From NCBI GenBank assembly GCA_940671915.1, contig CALNVZ010002100.1, positions 12,405,188-12,469,187 of the forward strand: a stretch of DNA of 64,000 nt, given 5' to 3'. The DNA is from Paracentrotus lividus. Taxonomy: Eukaryota; Echinodermata; Echinoidea; Camarodonta; Echinidae. Under the pieces are notes generated by a model. It did not search any database. It saw only the letters and a program-made list of their open reading frames with translations, and was not told the origin of the DNA. Shown in pieces: positions 26,787 to 39,502 of this stretch. Every line of letters begins with the position of its first letter. The first letter of the stretch is position 1. A program made the position numbers and the translations under genes.

Positions 26787-28002
26787 TAAATAAATTTTTA
26801 GGTCTATGCCTCTGATATATATATATGGGCGATTCCACACTAGAACTTGAAAAAATGCCAAAATTAAAATATTCTTTCAACTAATCATAAGTAGTGTAAT
26901 ATTTTACTCTGATACCTAAACTTCTTGGAAATTACAATTTTTCCAAAGTGAAGTCGGAAATGGATTTTTGGGGAAAACAGTGGAATTTTCAATTTTCATA
27001 AATCTACTGATTAACACGTCGAAAACATAAACTGCTTCAAACCACTATAGAAAGAGCCCAAGAATATTAAAAAGTAGTACAAGTCAGTGGATTAATGTAC
27101 CATGGATGGCTCCAAATAATTTTGAAAACATTTTTTGATACTTAATGGGGTGAGTAATGATTATTCCGAACCTGTTTTTGGCAATGTCCCGTACGACACA
27201 TGGAAATGCAAAAGTTTTGACCACACTTTTGATTTTGATGTTGCAATCTTGCTATTTCAGTTTCTCTATCTTTGACCCATGGGTAATCAATTGATCATAT
27301 TAGGATATAAAATCCGCCCTTCATTTTTCAATAAATGGCATTTTAAAGTTGTCCCGTACGACACACAATGTGTCGTACGGGACATGTCCCGTACGTCACA
27401 CCATATATATTGCATTTCATTGGGGTGTTTTGATTACTACAAAGTCCACAAACTCTATAAGTAGGTCTATTTGAATTGAAACACATTGAAGTGACATTAA
27501 TTGAAATTGAATAGGCCTTTGTTTATCTCTACTGAACATGAAATATGTGATTCCCACCATTTTAACTGACTTCAAATACATGTATTCCATTGTGAAAGCC
27601 TTCAGCTGTACTGGTGATTTTCACTGGTCAAAGCTTTTAGACACAGGGTGCTAATTGATGTTACCCTTTTTTTTCATACCACCCTTTTCTGTTATTGGTA
27701 TAATTATGGAAAAGTCCACTCTTATTTCAACTTGGTTCATGAAATACAGTAAAGTTTGACAGAGTTAGAACTTTTCTTCTCAAAGGAAAAAAAAAAAAAA
27801 ATAAATAAATTCTGGAATGGGCAGGAACTTTAGTACTTTCCTTTTACCATTTATTAATTATGATAGACAATATAATTCTCACATGTGTCTTAAGAGATAT
27901 TGGACTGTATATGAAGTGATCTGGATTCTTGCCAAACTTTTTTTTTTTAATTTTATAGAATTTATATTATTCATTTATTTTCAATTATCTGTATCAGCCT
28001 AT

Positions 28003-28022
28003 GGGGGGGGGGGGGGGGGGGG
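28003..28022. repeat. Poly-G tract of about 20
   Basis: An uninterrupted run of G, an assembly-sensitive homopolymer. Confidence 0.9.
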
Positions 28023-28159
28023 TTATAGGCAAATTGTTACACTTCTATTTTGCTCATTTCTGAAGAAATGAAAATAAATAACCTACTAAACCCATATATT
28101 AGTACAGAGGTTATATATCAAGGAATCCTATGGACGATAAGAAAAATCACCAAAATGCC

Positions 28160-28530
28160 TAATTAGCATAATTTATGCACATTAGCCCTTTTTTGCAAAA
28201 CAAAACATCTCAACAATCGATTGTCTGTTACTCGTTACACCTTGCATACTTATTGGTGAAATATGTCTCTGGGGAATGCATGGATTAGAATTTTAAATTA
28301 AGTTTTAGTTGTGTGGTAATAATGTCATTAATATATAATTAGCTAAAAAACAATAGAATACAAAAGACAAAAATTAATTTAAAAAATTAAGAATTTTTTC
28401 GAAATTCAAATCCATACATTCCCCAGACATATGTTTGGAGAAAATCTGTGCAAAAAAAAAATGGAGTAATTTGTGTGTTAGGTATTCAGTATTTTGTTTT
28501 GGGCAAAAAGGGCTAATTTGCATAAATTGC
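28160..28530. repeat. Fold-back element nested in the 26827-29447 element
   Basis: Two pairs of inverted arms face each other. The outer pair contains CATTAGCCCTTTTTTGC and GGCAAAAAGGGCTAATTTGC; the inner pair contains ATGTCTCTGGGGAATGCATG and ATACATTCCCCAGACATA. The centre is near 28345. Confidence 0.65.
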
Positions 28531-31500
28531 AGAAAACAAATGACAAGTAATGATAATACCATTAACTATAATGTTATTGGTATTATCATCCCTTGTCACT
28601 TGCCATTCCCACTTTACAAGTTTAGGTATGCATCTCCTTCACTTCATTTCCCCTTCCTTTTATTCCTTTTCATATTTTGCGCCCTTAAAGTGCCCCGGGG
28701 GCACCTCCCCTCCCCCCCCCACAGATACGCCACTGATTGTCCTGCATGCCTTGTTGTGGATACAAAAGAGAAATTTGGTAGTAATGCTTTGTTTTTGATT
28801 GACATAAAGTCCAATGTTATACAGGCTGGCCCGTATGACACATCAATAGTGTCCCGTACGACACACTATATTATACATGATATTATTGACAGAACTATTC
28901 AAGAATAGTGCTTTCTAACATGATAACTGCCCTTTAGTTTCATAGGATTATCATTATTATCGGACAAAATTAATTGATTTAAGAAGTAATCAAGACAAAA
29001 ATTAAGAAAGTATAGCCCTCATTCAGAGATGTCCGCTACGACACATTTTGCATGTCCCGTACGCCACAATGTTCTTGAAAACTATAATTTGCTTTATTTA
29101 TTCGTTAATGCTTATTTTGCCAAAAAAAATATTATATTTCTGTTCTTTGGTAACTGAAGATCAAATTTAGTTCAGTTTTGATTAAATTTCCTGTGCAACT
29201 CACAGACTTTTGAACACAAACTTAAGGCTTCCAAAAAGTCACCTTTTCTGCGTCCCGTACGACACATTACTATTTTCAATCTCTAGTTTACAGGATTTGT
29301 ATTCAAGTCAAATCAAGTCTGGTTCTTTTACCATTCTGGTAGTACTTGAGAATGACCATCAGTTACTGGAATATTTTTTGTTTTTTATTGTCGAAAAGCT
29401 GTTAAATGTTCTCTATAATGTCCCGTACGACACGCATGGAATCGCCCATATATGAAAACCAATATCTTATTTGCTTGACAAGAATGGTACTGAGCTAGCC
29501 TATATTGAAGAAAAAAAAATAAGGGAAAGGTGTTGTGGACAATCAAAAACATTAATGTACTTGTGTGCGGGCTAGGTTGGTGGAGGGCTCGGGGCCTGCT
29601 ACCCACAAAATTTTTCATAGCAAAGATTGTGGATTTGTTCTATCGCTGTTATTTAACAAAGCATGTAAAATGTATCTTTTAAATGGATACTAAATTTTCG
29701 GCTCGCAATTCGCTCTCGCTGATACTAAATAGGATTAGTACTGCCCAAATAACATCTCCATTTTTAGCTTAAAACTTCGGCTCGCATTAATTTTTTATCA
29801 CTAAAATGAACAGGAATCAGGGCAGCCATTATGATTCTTAAAAGCATACATTCAAAGGTAATTTTTTTCGTACCCCCTCCTCTTTGAATACATTTCTCTT
29901 TAGGTCTATGCCTCTGATCTAAAGTGTCCCCCATAGGAAGTATAATGCACAAATATCTCAAACTTTTAGCTTAAAATTCGGCTCACGCTTCGCGCTCGCA
30001 TTATTTGTTTCATTACTAAAATGGACAGTAATCAAGGCAGCCACCTTCCCTCAAACCCCCTCCTCCCTCTCAAATCTGTCCCGCTGCCAGTGCTATATGG
30101 GTATTAAAAACGTTCCTTGTGTCACTATATAGATCGCTACAAGTTGGCAAATTATTTCGCTCATCCCCCCCCCCACTCCTCGACATGGATTTACGCCGTT
30201 GCATTGAACCCTACCCACAAGGTCGATATAGGGTGACCCTCTTGACAATAAAGGCCAACAAATTTGTAACGCATATCCCCCTTGCTATATAACTTGCCCG
30301 TGGTGTGACGGGGAAAAAAATTTGGGTGAATTGCAATTTTGCCCCCTTTTGGCCCTCGTCTCATTTCACCCCCAAAAATAAATAATAGAAAATTTTACGT
30401 TATGACCCATTTTTTTTCTTCAGTTAAGTAGTTTGAACATCTTTGACAAAAAAATGATTGATTGAAAGTTTATTAATTGAGGGTGCTTTACTGATTTAAT
30501 AAATAATCACGGTCATGGCGTTGCGGATGTAAAATCATGAAAATGAAAGTATTGCAATTACTTTAAATATTTTTTTATATAATCATCGTTATGAAAAAGA
30601 TTTTTTTCCCTAATTTTTTTGTGTGCAAACGATGTTAATTTTAATTGCATGAGCACCCCCGCCCCCCCCCCAGAAATCCAATCTATTTCGTACCATATCA
30701 ATTCTAGTTGTAAACTTAAGAGAAAAGGGCGCTATCACTCTACGCAAATCAAACGCTGCCATAGACATTTTGTATTTTGCACAGTTTTTTCACTTTGTTT
30801 TCTTGATTATGGCGAGCAACTACCTTTTCAAAGAAATGATCAACTTGAATAATTACGTTAAGAGTCTTTTTTTTTCAAAAATAGGAATAACTTACTGCAA
30901 AGGGGAAAAAAGTCCTGTCACTTGTGTCAATTCGAAATCCTAATCAGATCAAATTCCTGTACAATATGGCAAATTTTGCTCTCAAAATAGCTCATACCCA
31001 CATAATTATCTTCCTGGATAACGCATAATTATATAACAGCTTAATGATCAAGCCGTTTTTAAAAGCTTGAATTCTCACTTTTCCAGAGATGGTAAATTCA
31101 TTTCGATTGGTTAAAAAAAAGTCCTGTCACTTTGAACATTTTCACAAACGAATCTTTACTCGATGGTCAATATTTCCGCATATCACATGCATATCGCATG
31201 TGGACGGCGTCTCGCAAGATGTGACAAGATCACTATTTATATCAATAATCGTTAGGAACATCAATATATGTGAAATAAAGATTCTGATTACAACTTTAGC
31301 ACAATGGTGTTATAGGCTTGCCAAAATGTATTTTCCCCAATCTGGTCTGACATCTACCTACGAAAACTATGATAAAAGTTCAATTATTTATTTCATGTCC
31401 ATGAGAAATTAGCTCGAACGGATCGACTGACCAGACCATTTTACCACAGGGAAGTTTTCTTAGGCGAGTTTTTGTACGCTAAGTAATAATTGCATGCAGT

Positions 31501-32689
31501 TGTCAATCGGTCGCTTCCCGCCGTTATAGCGCGGGTTTTGTTGACATTAATGTAGAACCGTATAATTTTCTGCGCCCGCTCAGTTGTATTTCCACTAAAC
31601 TCATTGAATGTAATGGCGTCCCCCTCAAATAATGGACGCGTCTTCATGTTAAGATTTAATGTCATACGTTAGGTTTACATTTCACGTGGAGTAGAATTGA
31701 TATGAAATTCAATTTAACCGAGTTTGATTATTGTTTCAACGCATTCTGCCCCATTATTATGGGCATGGGGCGCACGTGCATGGGAAACATCGATAATTAA
31801 AACTAGCTATATTCACAAAAGATTTGTCAAATAATCATGATTGGGTATGAAAACATAGCTGTTCATGATTCATACATATAGAAATGTACGTGAGGGCATC
31901 TATTTCTTTCATTGAACTAAACGACCTTGAAAAAAGGAAAAGAAAAAAGAAGTGGCCCGTCTTGCTCCTATCCTCCTTCCCCGGTATGCAGGTTACTTCA
32001 AAAAATGATCACCAGTCTTTTTCTCCATTTTGTTTTCATTTCTAAATCTGCGAAAATATCGAATCGAATCGCAGAGAAAGTGGGAGGGGTCAGCAAGCTG
32101 GAGCGGGAACACGGCAGTTTAATATCATTTAATGATAGAGGTTTTTATTTTCTTCGTTCTGGTAAGTACAATTAAAGATAATCGCATCTCCCAAATTGTA
32201 GGTTTGTTTCACCGAACTGATCTTAGTATACTGTCTAGGGCAGGATTTTAGCATCATGTACCAGGCTTACTTGCTGCCTTACCGTACCCTAGCCTAGCCT
32301 GACCTAGGCCGCTCGCGCCGGGTCGAATCAGACCACCGCTACGATGGCGATAGATGAGCTCAGTCAGCCGGCTACCACATGCACAGTCACAGATACGTCC
32401 TGGATAAAACTTGAATTCAGACTTGAATCGAGTTCTAAATTTCTGAGGTAGAGTCTACCAGTAGAGTCTATAACATCTGTGCTACTTTGTGTAATTCAAT
32501 AAATTAATTTACAACTGCCATTTGTTAATTGAAATTGACTCAATTGAATCTAACGTTAAGTTGTTCATTTGATTTGTTATTTTAGAGAAATCTAGTGTAG
32601 TGTGAAAGTGCCAGTGTGTCCGTGTTAACAGCTATTTATAACAAAATATATCCCAAGTTACTCTTTCCAAGGGCTGCCAGGGTGTGAAT

Positions 32690-33185
32690 ACTGGCCTCAG
32701 GCACACAAGCAACTGAACCATCTGGGACTAATGACAAGACTCAGTAAGAAAACTTTCAGAAAACAAACTTAATTTTTCACTTTTTTAAATAATTTCAATT
32801 ATCTTATCTTCAATAATGAGTGGTTGGATGTTCCTTTCACTATCCTGATGCTTTGAGTTTTCTTTTCTTTCTTCTTTGGATGAAATTATTTTTTAAAGTC
32901 CACTTTTCGAAAATTTCCCTGCACGTTTTGGGCGGAAAGGCAAAAAATAAGTGATGTTTTAATTTTTTTTTTCATGATTTTGATTTGAAATTTATCCAAA
33001 ACCTATTCACTGTGTCTATATATGACATAGACATATGCTAATACTTAATTTTGGAGCTGAAGTTATTTGCAAAAGGAGAAAAACCTAGATAAAACACACA
33101 TTGACAGGTTGCAAAATTTTTCACCAAAATATGTTTGGTCCACGAGGTCAATACTAAAGTATTGACGTCGTATTATGAGTGGCTC
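32690..33185. repeat. Dispersed repeat, copy 2 (copy 1 at 25090-25600)
   Basis: The same block as 25090-25600, with substitutions and small indels, ending in AAGTATTGACGTCGTATTATG. The flanking DNA differs. Confidence 0.75.
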
Positions 33186-33915
33186 GGTAGCTTCAACAGC
33201 AAAATCTGTGAAGAACAAAATCCTCTGACCTTTACTCATTTGGGTAATAAGGAGGCCTTGTTCAAGTCTCCTTAATTTTGTCAGGCTTCGGGATCCAGGG
33301 GGCGGGGGGGGGTCGGAGGTGGTGAGCGCCCCCCGTAGGATTCGGCCAAAAATGAATGACTCCATTCACTTTGACACAGTCCTTTTTTATTCTTCTTTGT
33401 AGCGCCCCCCGTAGAAATATAAAAATATAGAGACCTAGAGGAACCTTCTTTTTTTTTGTTTTTTTTTTTGCTTGTCAATTCTTTCGGCGCCGATTGACCG
33501 GACCACACCTACCCTGTATGGTAATAAAATAAAAAAAAATTCACACCTCACCCCCCCCCCCACCCTGTAAAAAGTAGCATCTCTGGATTTGCGCCTGAAT
33601 TGAGCTGTTTGAGTTTTAATAGACTGGAGTGGGATATGTAATTATTTGATTTCCAGGCAACAAAAAATGAAACCAATACATTTAAAGCAATCATGACAAA
33701 ACAAACAGATTTAAACAATAACAATATATAGGAGGGAAAAAAGTGCACCAGCCCAATGCCTTGGGGATAGCCTAAAATGAGTTAAAATCCTGTTGTGAGG
33801 TTCTCCCTATATTGGCTGAATGCACATGAACAAGTTTACAATCACAGTATAACACATAAATATAAAGAGGAACATTAAGTAAAATAGAACTTGTTATTAA
33901 ATAACTTAAAACCAC

Positions 33916-34660
33916 TATCAGTTAATGCTGATTTCTGACAAATAGTGGACATTTCGTGCCTCGTTTCAAATGTGCACATGTCATAAGTAATGAAATATTT
34001 AATATGCAATTAACCAGATAACACAATAAAACTCGGAGATGCTCCGAAGGGGGGGGAGTGCAACTAGAAATAGTTCCTCTCCTGCAACTTCCGGAGTAAA
34101 AAAAAAAAAAAATCCAATATGGGTACAGCGTAGTTTTCAATAATAGTTCGGACACTCCTGTCGTAATAAAGCCTAAAGAGGAACAATATGAATGATTAAG
34201 TCCTAAAAGACAATATATAAGTATCAGCCCCAAAAACATGAATTGATCGCACGATTTCTGAAGAATAGTTGGACATTTCGTGCTCATTTTAAAATGTGCA
34301 CATGTCATAAGAAAATAATATTTAATACGGCAATTACCAGATAACCAAATAACTCCGCGAGCTGCTCGGGAGTACAACTATTCAATAGTCTCTACTTCCG
34401 GCCAACTCCGGAAGTAGGAAAAATCCAAATATGGGCAGGGCTGCGGGAGGCGTTTTTGAAAGTGGGGGGCTGAAACGGCTTAAAAATCACAAATGTATGG
34501 TCATTTTTTTGCGTTTTTGTACACATTGCGGTTGCAAAAAAAGGTGGGGGCCCGCCCCCAGCCCCCCCCCCCCGGCTTACGTGGCCCTGATGGGTACAGT
34601 GTAGTTAGTATGCAACATAAGTTCGGTCACTCCTCTCCTAATAAGTTCGGTGGATGCCTC
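33916..34660. repeat. Tandem duplication of an interspersed element, two diverged copies
   Basis: Copy 1 (about 33930-34190) and copy 2 (about 34255-34655) share GGACATTTCGTGC, AATGTGCACATGTCATAAG, a CTCCG-containing block and GTTCGG-CACTCCT in the same order. Copy 2 is interrupted by the 154 bp insert at 34436-34589. There are no coding features; the 151-residue minus-strand frame across copy 1 is incidental. Confidence 0.7.
34436..34589. mobile_element. Short hAT-like MITE with 5 bp target duplication, nested in a tandem duplicate
   Basis: A 154 bp insert starts with CAGGGC and ends with GCCCTG. ATGGG is duplicated on both sides (34431-34435 and 34590-34594). The neighbouring tandem copy (about 33916-34210) has the uninterrupted sequence ATATGGGTACAG at the matching place, near 34120, which is the empty site. 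The inside is GC-rich with a poly-C run near the right end. Confidence 0.75.
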
Positions 34661-34929
34661 AGTTAGGCCAAAAGTCTACTCTGATAAATAAATGATTGCC
34701 ATGAAAATATACACAACCAGACTATAGTCATTTTAATATTGTGTCTTGCTTTCATTTTTATTTTTTTGCAGCGTCAATTTTGAATTAGCACATGGATATC
34801 ATATGCAGGACTGGCAGAGTTTTAGAGCAATCACATTCAAGAGACTGTCGGGAGTCAGAAGAGAACTGGCCGAGGACTGAGGACTACTTGGAAATTACTT
34901 CTCCTTCCTTTAGATGATGATTGATTACC

Positions 34930-37900
34930 ATGTCAGGTGCAGTTCTGGCTAGACACACAGGTAATTTACTTTAACACTTTTCCTAAGACTAAGTATTACT
35001 GTTAAATTCAAGTAGAATATTCATATCACAGTAATAGCTCTATTATGGCACTTATGCATTGCATTATACTCTCGATGCCGATGTAAACAAAATTTGACAA
35101 ATAGATCTGCAGTAGGTGAGGGCTAGTGGGCAGCTCTTTTATGTGTTTGATATTATGCTGAATTCTACAAGTTTGAAAAGAACATAGATAGCGAAGATCC
35201 TGAACAAACAATAAGTAAAGCAGAAAGAAAAAGCGAAAGCATATCAAGCAGTAGGCCTATTTTAAGTTAATTAATTGCAATAGGTTCTAGTCCCTATTGG
35301 TTGTAAATGTAGGAGCGTAATTTGCATTAAGCCTAATGATTTGAAGAAATTTACGTAGGTGTTCATTTCCTAGGAGTCAATGATATTATGACCCTTTCTC
35401 TCTGTTCCTTATTTGTATTCTAGGAGATGCATTCCTGGGTCAGATGCGTACTGACCTTCATGCTGCGGCCTTTTCAACGGCCAGCTTTGATGACCATGCA
35501 TGGGCTGACTCGGCGTGGAGCAGACGTACAACAAACGGACCTCAGATGGAGTAACTCCGCTTACATGAGGCAATCGCAGCAGGGATTACCTGTCTTGCTC
35601 ATGAGATGCTGGTGAAGCATGTGTGCTGATGTAAGTCTCCAAAACAGAGTCACATGTAAATACAATCTCACCGGTCAATATATGATGGCGCAACCGTACA
35701 CTACTCACGTGAACGGCTTTATAATAAACAACATCGTAAACTTTTCTAAAAAGTATATTAGAATTTTCTTAAAGTGAAATTATTGTCTTCATGACATTGA
35801 AATGTGAAAGACACGATAAAAGATTGAAAGTGAACTATTACTAAGCATTATTTTGTGCTGTGAGGTTTTGGATATCCCAATTGAAGCATATAGAAATTCA
35901 CGCAATTCAGTCAGATACTTTACACAGAAATGCTGCGCAACTACAAATGTCTGGTCCAAACATAAAACCTGTTTGGTTAATTGTCATATAATTACGGCAA
36001 TTGAAAGAGCCAATCTTTTTATGTGTGAGATTTTTATATAGATCATAAAAATAAAAGGAAAGCTCACAATACCTTCCCACTACATTAGATTCCCTTTAAT
36101 TCTAGTATTCCTGCTAATTAATATTCTAAATATCCTTCAGAGATTATTTCTTGATAAGGAATAAAGCACTTGTATGATTCTAAGATTTTTGATATGACTC
36201 AGCTTTATCCTTTTCCTTACATAACATTATTTGCTTTATTATTTCCTCGTAGGTAAATGCCAGGAACATTGATGGCTCACCCCCCTGTGTGATGCTTTGT
36301 TGCAGTGGGTAGTGTAGAAATCCGTCAAGTTTTACTTAGGTCAAGGAGCACCCCAAACACACAATGGCCAGGACAGGACCACTCCATGAAGCAGCATCCA
36401 GAGGTTACTAGCTGCCTTACTTTAAAGATAAAGCTGAGTAGTGGTTATGTGATGAAAAAATCAATATTAACAGTTTATTTTAAGATTTATATCAAAGTTT
36501 CAAACATTGAAATAAATACTGCATACCCAGGAATTTTGCAGAATATAGCATTAATTGTAAATGAGAAAGCAAAATAACCATCAGCGGCCTTTTGTCGGAC
36601 TACCTCCCTTATAGAACGCCTGTGGCCACATGCTTTGTGTATGAGTGGATCTGCATGCTGCATTTCGCACAGCAACTGTTGTGTATCTTGTGCAGAGAGT
36701 TCTGGCAAGAGAAGAGGGGGGGGTACTCTTGAGTTTCACTTGTACAAGCTTTTTGACGTTTTCTCAAAATTTCATCAGAAATATTCCATGGAATATCTAG
36801 TGTAGGTATATTATATTGTAATGGAACAATATGAGGACATATTGAAACCATTTCGTTCCAAGCCATAACAGATCAATTTGAGCTCAAGTCATTTATTTTG
36901 TATTTATTATGTTGCCTTACTTGTAATAGTCAATTAGAATATTTTTTGTAAGATACAAAAATATTGATTTTTTGTTGATTTACTATTTTAAACCACCATA
37001 GACTTGGGTGTTCTTCTATTTAGATAATCAATATCCAAATGCTAGTCAGTATATCTTTTATCCTGTATTTCCAGGACACATAGAGTGTGTTAAAGAGTTG
37101 ATCCAAGCAGGAAGTGACTTGGAGGTGGTCTGATTTGCATTATGGGCGGCTCTGCATGCCGCATGTCACATGGGCAGACGGAAACGGCAAGGGTCATACT
37201 TCAAGCAGGTCAGTAATCAAGTTTTCTCTTATTTTGCACTGCATTGATGTTTGGCTGCATGTTTGTAATCCATCATATCGAAATGCGACACAAGTCACCA
37301 AAGAAAGAGTCGAGGAAATCAGAAAAATGATTGATTTTAAGATACTTTTTACCCCAAAATTCGAACAAAAATTTATGTTGCCGATTTCTTTGACTCAAAG
37401 TGATTGTTGCTTGGTGGCTTGTATCTATTGATATGATGAATCACATTCTGTTTAAAGTTCAAATATAGTTCATGTTTGAAATATAGATTACAGTAACTCA
37501 TTGTTGTTATGGGGTTTGTAAAGCAACCGTTTATCAAAAGAGTTCTATGTCCCTAACTCTTTAAAAAAAAAAAAAATTGATCATGTATGACATGAAAGCA
37601 AAACCAAATTGACAAAAGAAAATATATATTTTTATAAGCTTCAGTGTTATTTATTCTTGAATATATAACAAATTTTTGATATTCAGCTTAGTCATACTGT
37701 GGTCTTGCAGAATACACAGATGTAAAAAAAAAAAAAAAAAAAAAATTAAAAATGTATAGCTGAGCATGTAAGTCAATGATGAAATCTTTATTTGACTGGC
37801 TTTGATTTACACCTGGAGGAAATATGAATTGAAATGAAGAATATAACCTTTTAAATTTAAATAGAACACACATGAGTCATATGAACACTGTTTTAGTCTT

Positions 37901-38870
37901 TTTAGAAATATTCTATTCTTTGATTGTATTCAATATACCAGGAGGAAACATGAATGCTCTCATGAACCACACTAGTCCATGCATGTTGCAGCAACCTCAG
38001 GAATCCAGATCTTGTAGATGTTCTCCTGGAGTATGGTGCCAATGTCTATTCTCGTAACAACCAGTCAAGGACTCCTCGGGATATTGTCCATGAAACAACA
38101 TGGCCACAAGAAAGATCTTAGATTTTCGAATGAGTAAGTATATAGCATTACAATCATGTCAAGCAAAATTGAGATATTTTCAATAATTTTTTTTTTCAAA
38201 CCCAAAGCACATATCTGTTAAGTATCTGTTTCAGTCATCCACTTTGATTATATAGATAAGCAATGGCTCAGAATTGCTGCATGGCACCAATATCTTTTAG
38301 CAAGTCTTCTTTGCCCCTTTGAGCACTAGTTATTTGGTGCGTACTGTCTACTCCTATTATAACGAGCACACATGCAACAAGATTTTAACAAGGATCCCTA
38401 ATATAACAGTTAATTTCTGTCCCAGCTCTGAATTTTTTACCCTTTGTATTAAAAAAGGAGAAGGTAATGTCCAGGGTCCCAGGACTTTCCATAACAAGTT
38501 TCCTCTGTCCTTTGAAACAATCTTTAAGCACCCTGTACCAAAAGACTGCATGTCTATAAATATCAGATTTTGTCTCCCCTGGATAGGCTTTCTCCCTAAA
38601 ATTTTTATTAAATAACCTTTGCATAAATACCCTCTGTTTTTATAAAAGCCACATTTCTTCATCTCACTTTAGTGATCTTTACATCTAGGTTTCATTGTAT
38701 TGTTGATAATCACTGGCAGTATATTATTTGTTTTTATCATACAGCCCATCCAAGATGCTTGCTGAAATGTGCAGATTGCGAATCCGTCATCTTCTGGTCC
38801 AAAAGAACTCAGTCAGGTCATCAGACTAGGACTCCCAAAGATCATGGTCAACTATGTGCTCTTTAGATGA
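34930..38870 (+). CDS. ASB13: ASB13-like ankyrin repeat and SOCS box protein, reading frame broken by single-base indels
   Basis: Coding exons by splice sites and homology: 34930-34960 (inside an exon from about 34772), 35424-35630, 36253-36403, 37075-37208, 37942-38133 and 38745-38870. The first join reads MSGAVLARHTGDAFLG without a break. Later exons show ASB13 segments only when frames are changed: TRRGADVQ, then TSDGVTPL, then HEAIAAG in exon 2; ADVNARNIDGS across the exon 2/3 junction; ASRGHIECVKELIQAG across exons 3/4; QTETARVILQAG in exon 4; NPDLVDVLLEYGANVYSRN in exon 5; CRLRIRHLL and LGLPKIMVNYVLF of the SOCS box in exon 6. ASB proteins are substrate receptors of Elongin B/C-Cullin 5 ubiquitin ligases. 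About ten single-base shifts occur, mostly losses, while motifs and splice sites are well kept. This favours uncorrected sequence over a dead gene, but a recent pseudogene cannot be excluded. Assignment to ASB13 rather than ASB5/9/11 rests on ARNIDGS and on the C-terminal ankyrin repeat. Confidence 0.8.
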
Positions 38871-38904
38871 TACGCACTCATAAGCTGGAGATTCTCCGGC
38901 CGAC

Positions 38905-39225
38905 CACATGGGATAAACCATTTGGTCTAAGTTCCCCTGGTCTAATGCATACTTGGTCTAATTTTCACACGATCCAATGACCATTTTGGTCTAATTCCCA
39001 AATGAATATTTGTTCTATTACAAGTTTGTCACTGGAAATGACCAAGTGGTGTTAGACCAAGTAGACATTAAACAAAATAGGAAATAGACAAAATGGAAAA
39101 AAGGCCAAGTGGTACTTAGACCAAAAAAAGGTAATTAAACTGGTTGTAGAAGAAATGGAATTAGACCATGTGATGATACCAAACAGGCATTTAGTGGTTT
39201 TAGACCAATTGGCAATTTACTGACT
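38905..39225. repeat. TTGGTCTAAT minisatellite, inverted halves
   Basis: The left half repeats TTGGTCTAATT-like units (38925-39030). The right half repeats the complement TTAGACCAA(G/A) (39050-39215). Related units occur at 47398-47475 and 63870-64000. It starts just after the ASB13-like stop codon and may be in its 3' untranslated region. Confidence 0.75.
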
Positions 39226-39245
39226 GATTTGGTGATGTTTCCTGT

Positions 39246-39478
39246 GGGGTGTAACACAAAGACTTACGATTGATTAAAAGTACGATTGATTTTTTTCTTG
39301 TAACCTCATTTGAAAACCAGGTACAGTCATGGATTAGGATTTGTATGTGATTAGAGAAGGGTTAGGGCTAGGGTTAGGATTAAGATCATCAACTCTGGAG
39401 GCATCCTGTCCATGATGAGGCTACCAAGAAAAATCAATCATAACTTTTAATCAATCGTAAGTCTTTGTGTTACACCCC
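39246..39478. repeat. Palindromic MITE with arms of about 60 bp
   Basis: The arms begin GGGGTGTAACACAAAGACTT and continue CGATTGATTAAAAGT. The right side is an almost perfect reverse complement. The short centre contains GGGTTAGGGCTAGGGTTAGG. Confidence 0.75.
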
Positions 39479-39502
39479 CTGATCTCCCTATTGTGAGATG
39501 CT

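Larger units (their letters stand above)
26827..29447. mobile_element. Large TIR element, GGGCGATTCCA ends, with about nine GTCCCGTACGACAC motifs
   Basis: The ends GGGCGATTCCA and TGGAATCGCCC are flanked by ATATAT on each side; the left flank is a microsatellite, so this duplication is weak evidence. The motif GTCCCGTACGACAC or close variants occurs near 27187, 27351, 27370 (inverted), 27385, 28828, 28850, 29030, 29054, 29251 and 29420. No transposase is readable. A second fold-back element is nested at 28160-28530, and a poly-G run lies at 28003-28022. Confidence 0.75.
29448..34771. other. Intergenic stretch without recognisable genes
   Basis: It holds three related fragments with TTCGGCTCGCA-type sequence (29697, 29770, 29973), poly-C runs, the dispersed copy at 32690-33185, a GCGCCCCCCGTAG(A/G)A pair near 33330 and 33402, and the tandem duplication at 33916-34660. 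Frames up to 151 aa show no family resemblance. An untranslated first exon of the ASB13-like gene could lie here but was not identified. Confidence 0.5.

Noticed and set aside
33922-34377. 151-residue minus-strand frame
   Set aside because: It spans the two halves of a tandem duplicate; the repeated MTCAHFK/MTCAHLK segments reflect the DNA repeat.
34930-38870. Calling the plus-strand ASB gene a firm pseudogene
   Set aside because: Damage is nearly all single-base indels with splice sites and motifs kept, and an adjacent duplicate shows the same error type; assembly error is at least as likely.
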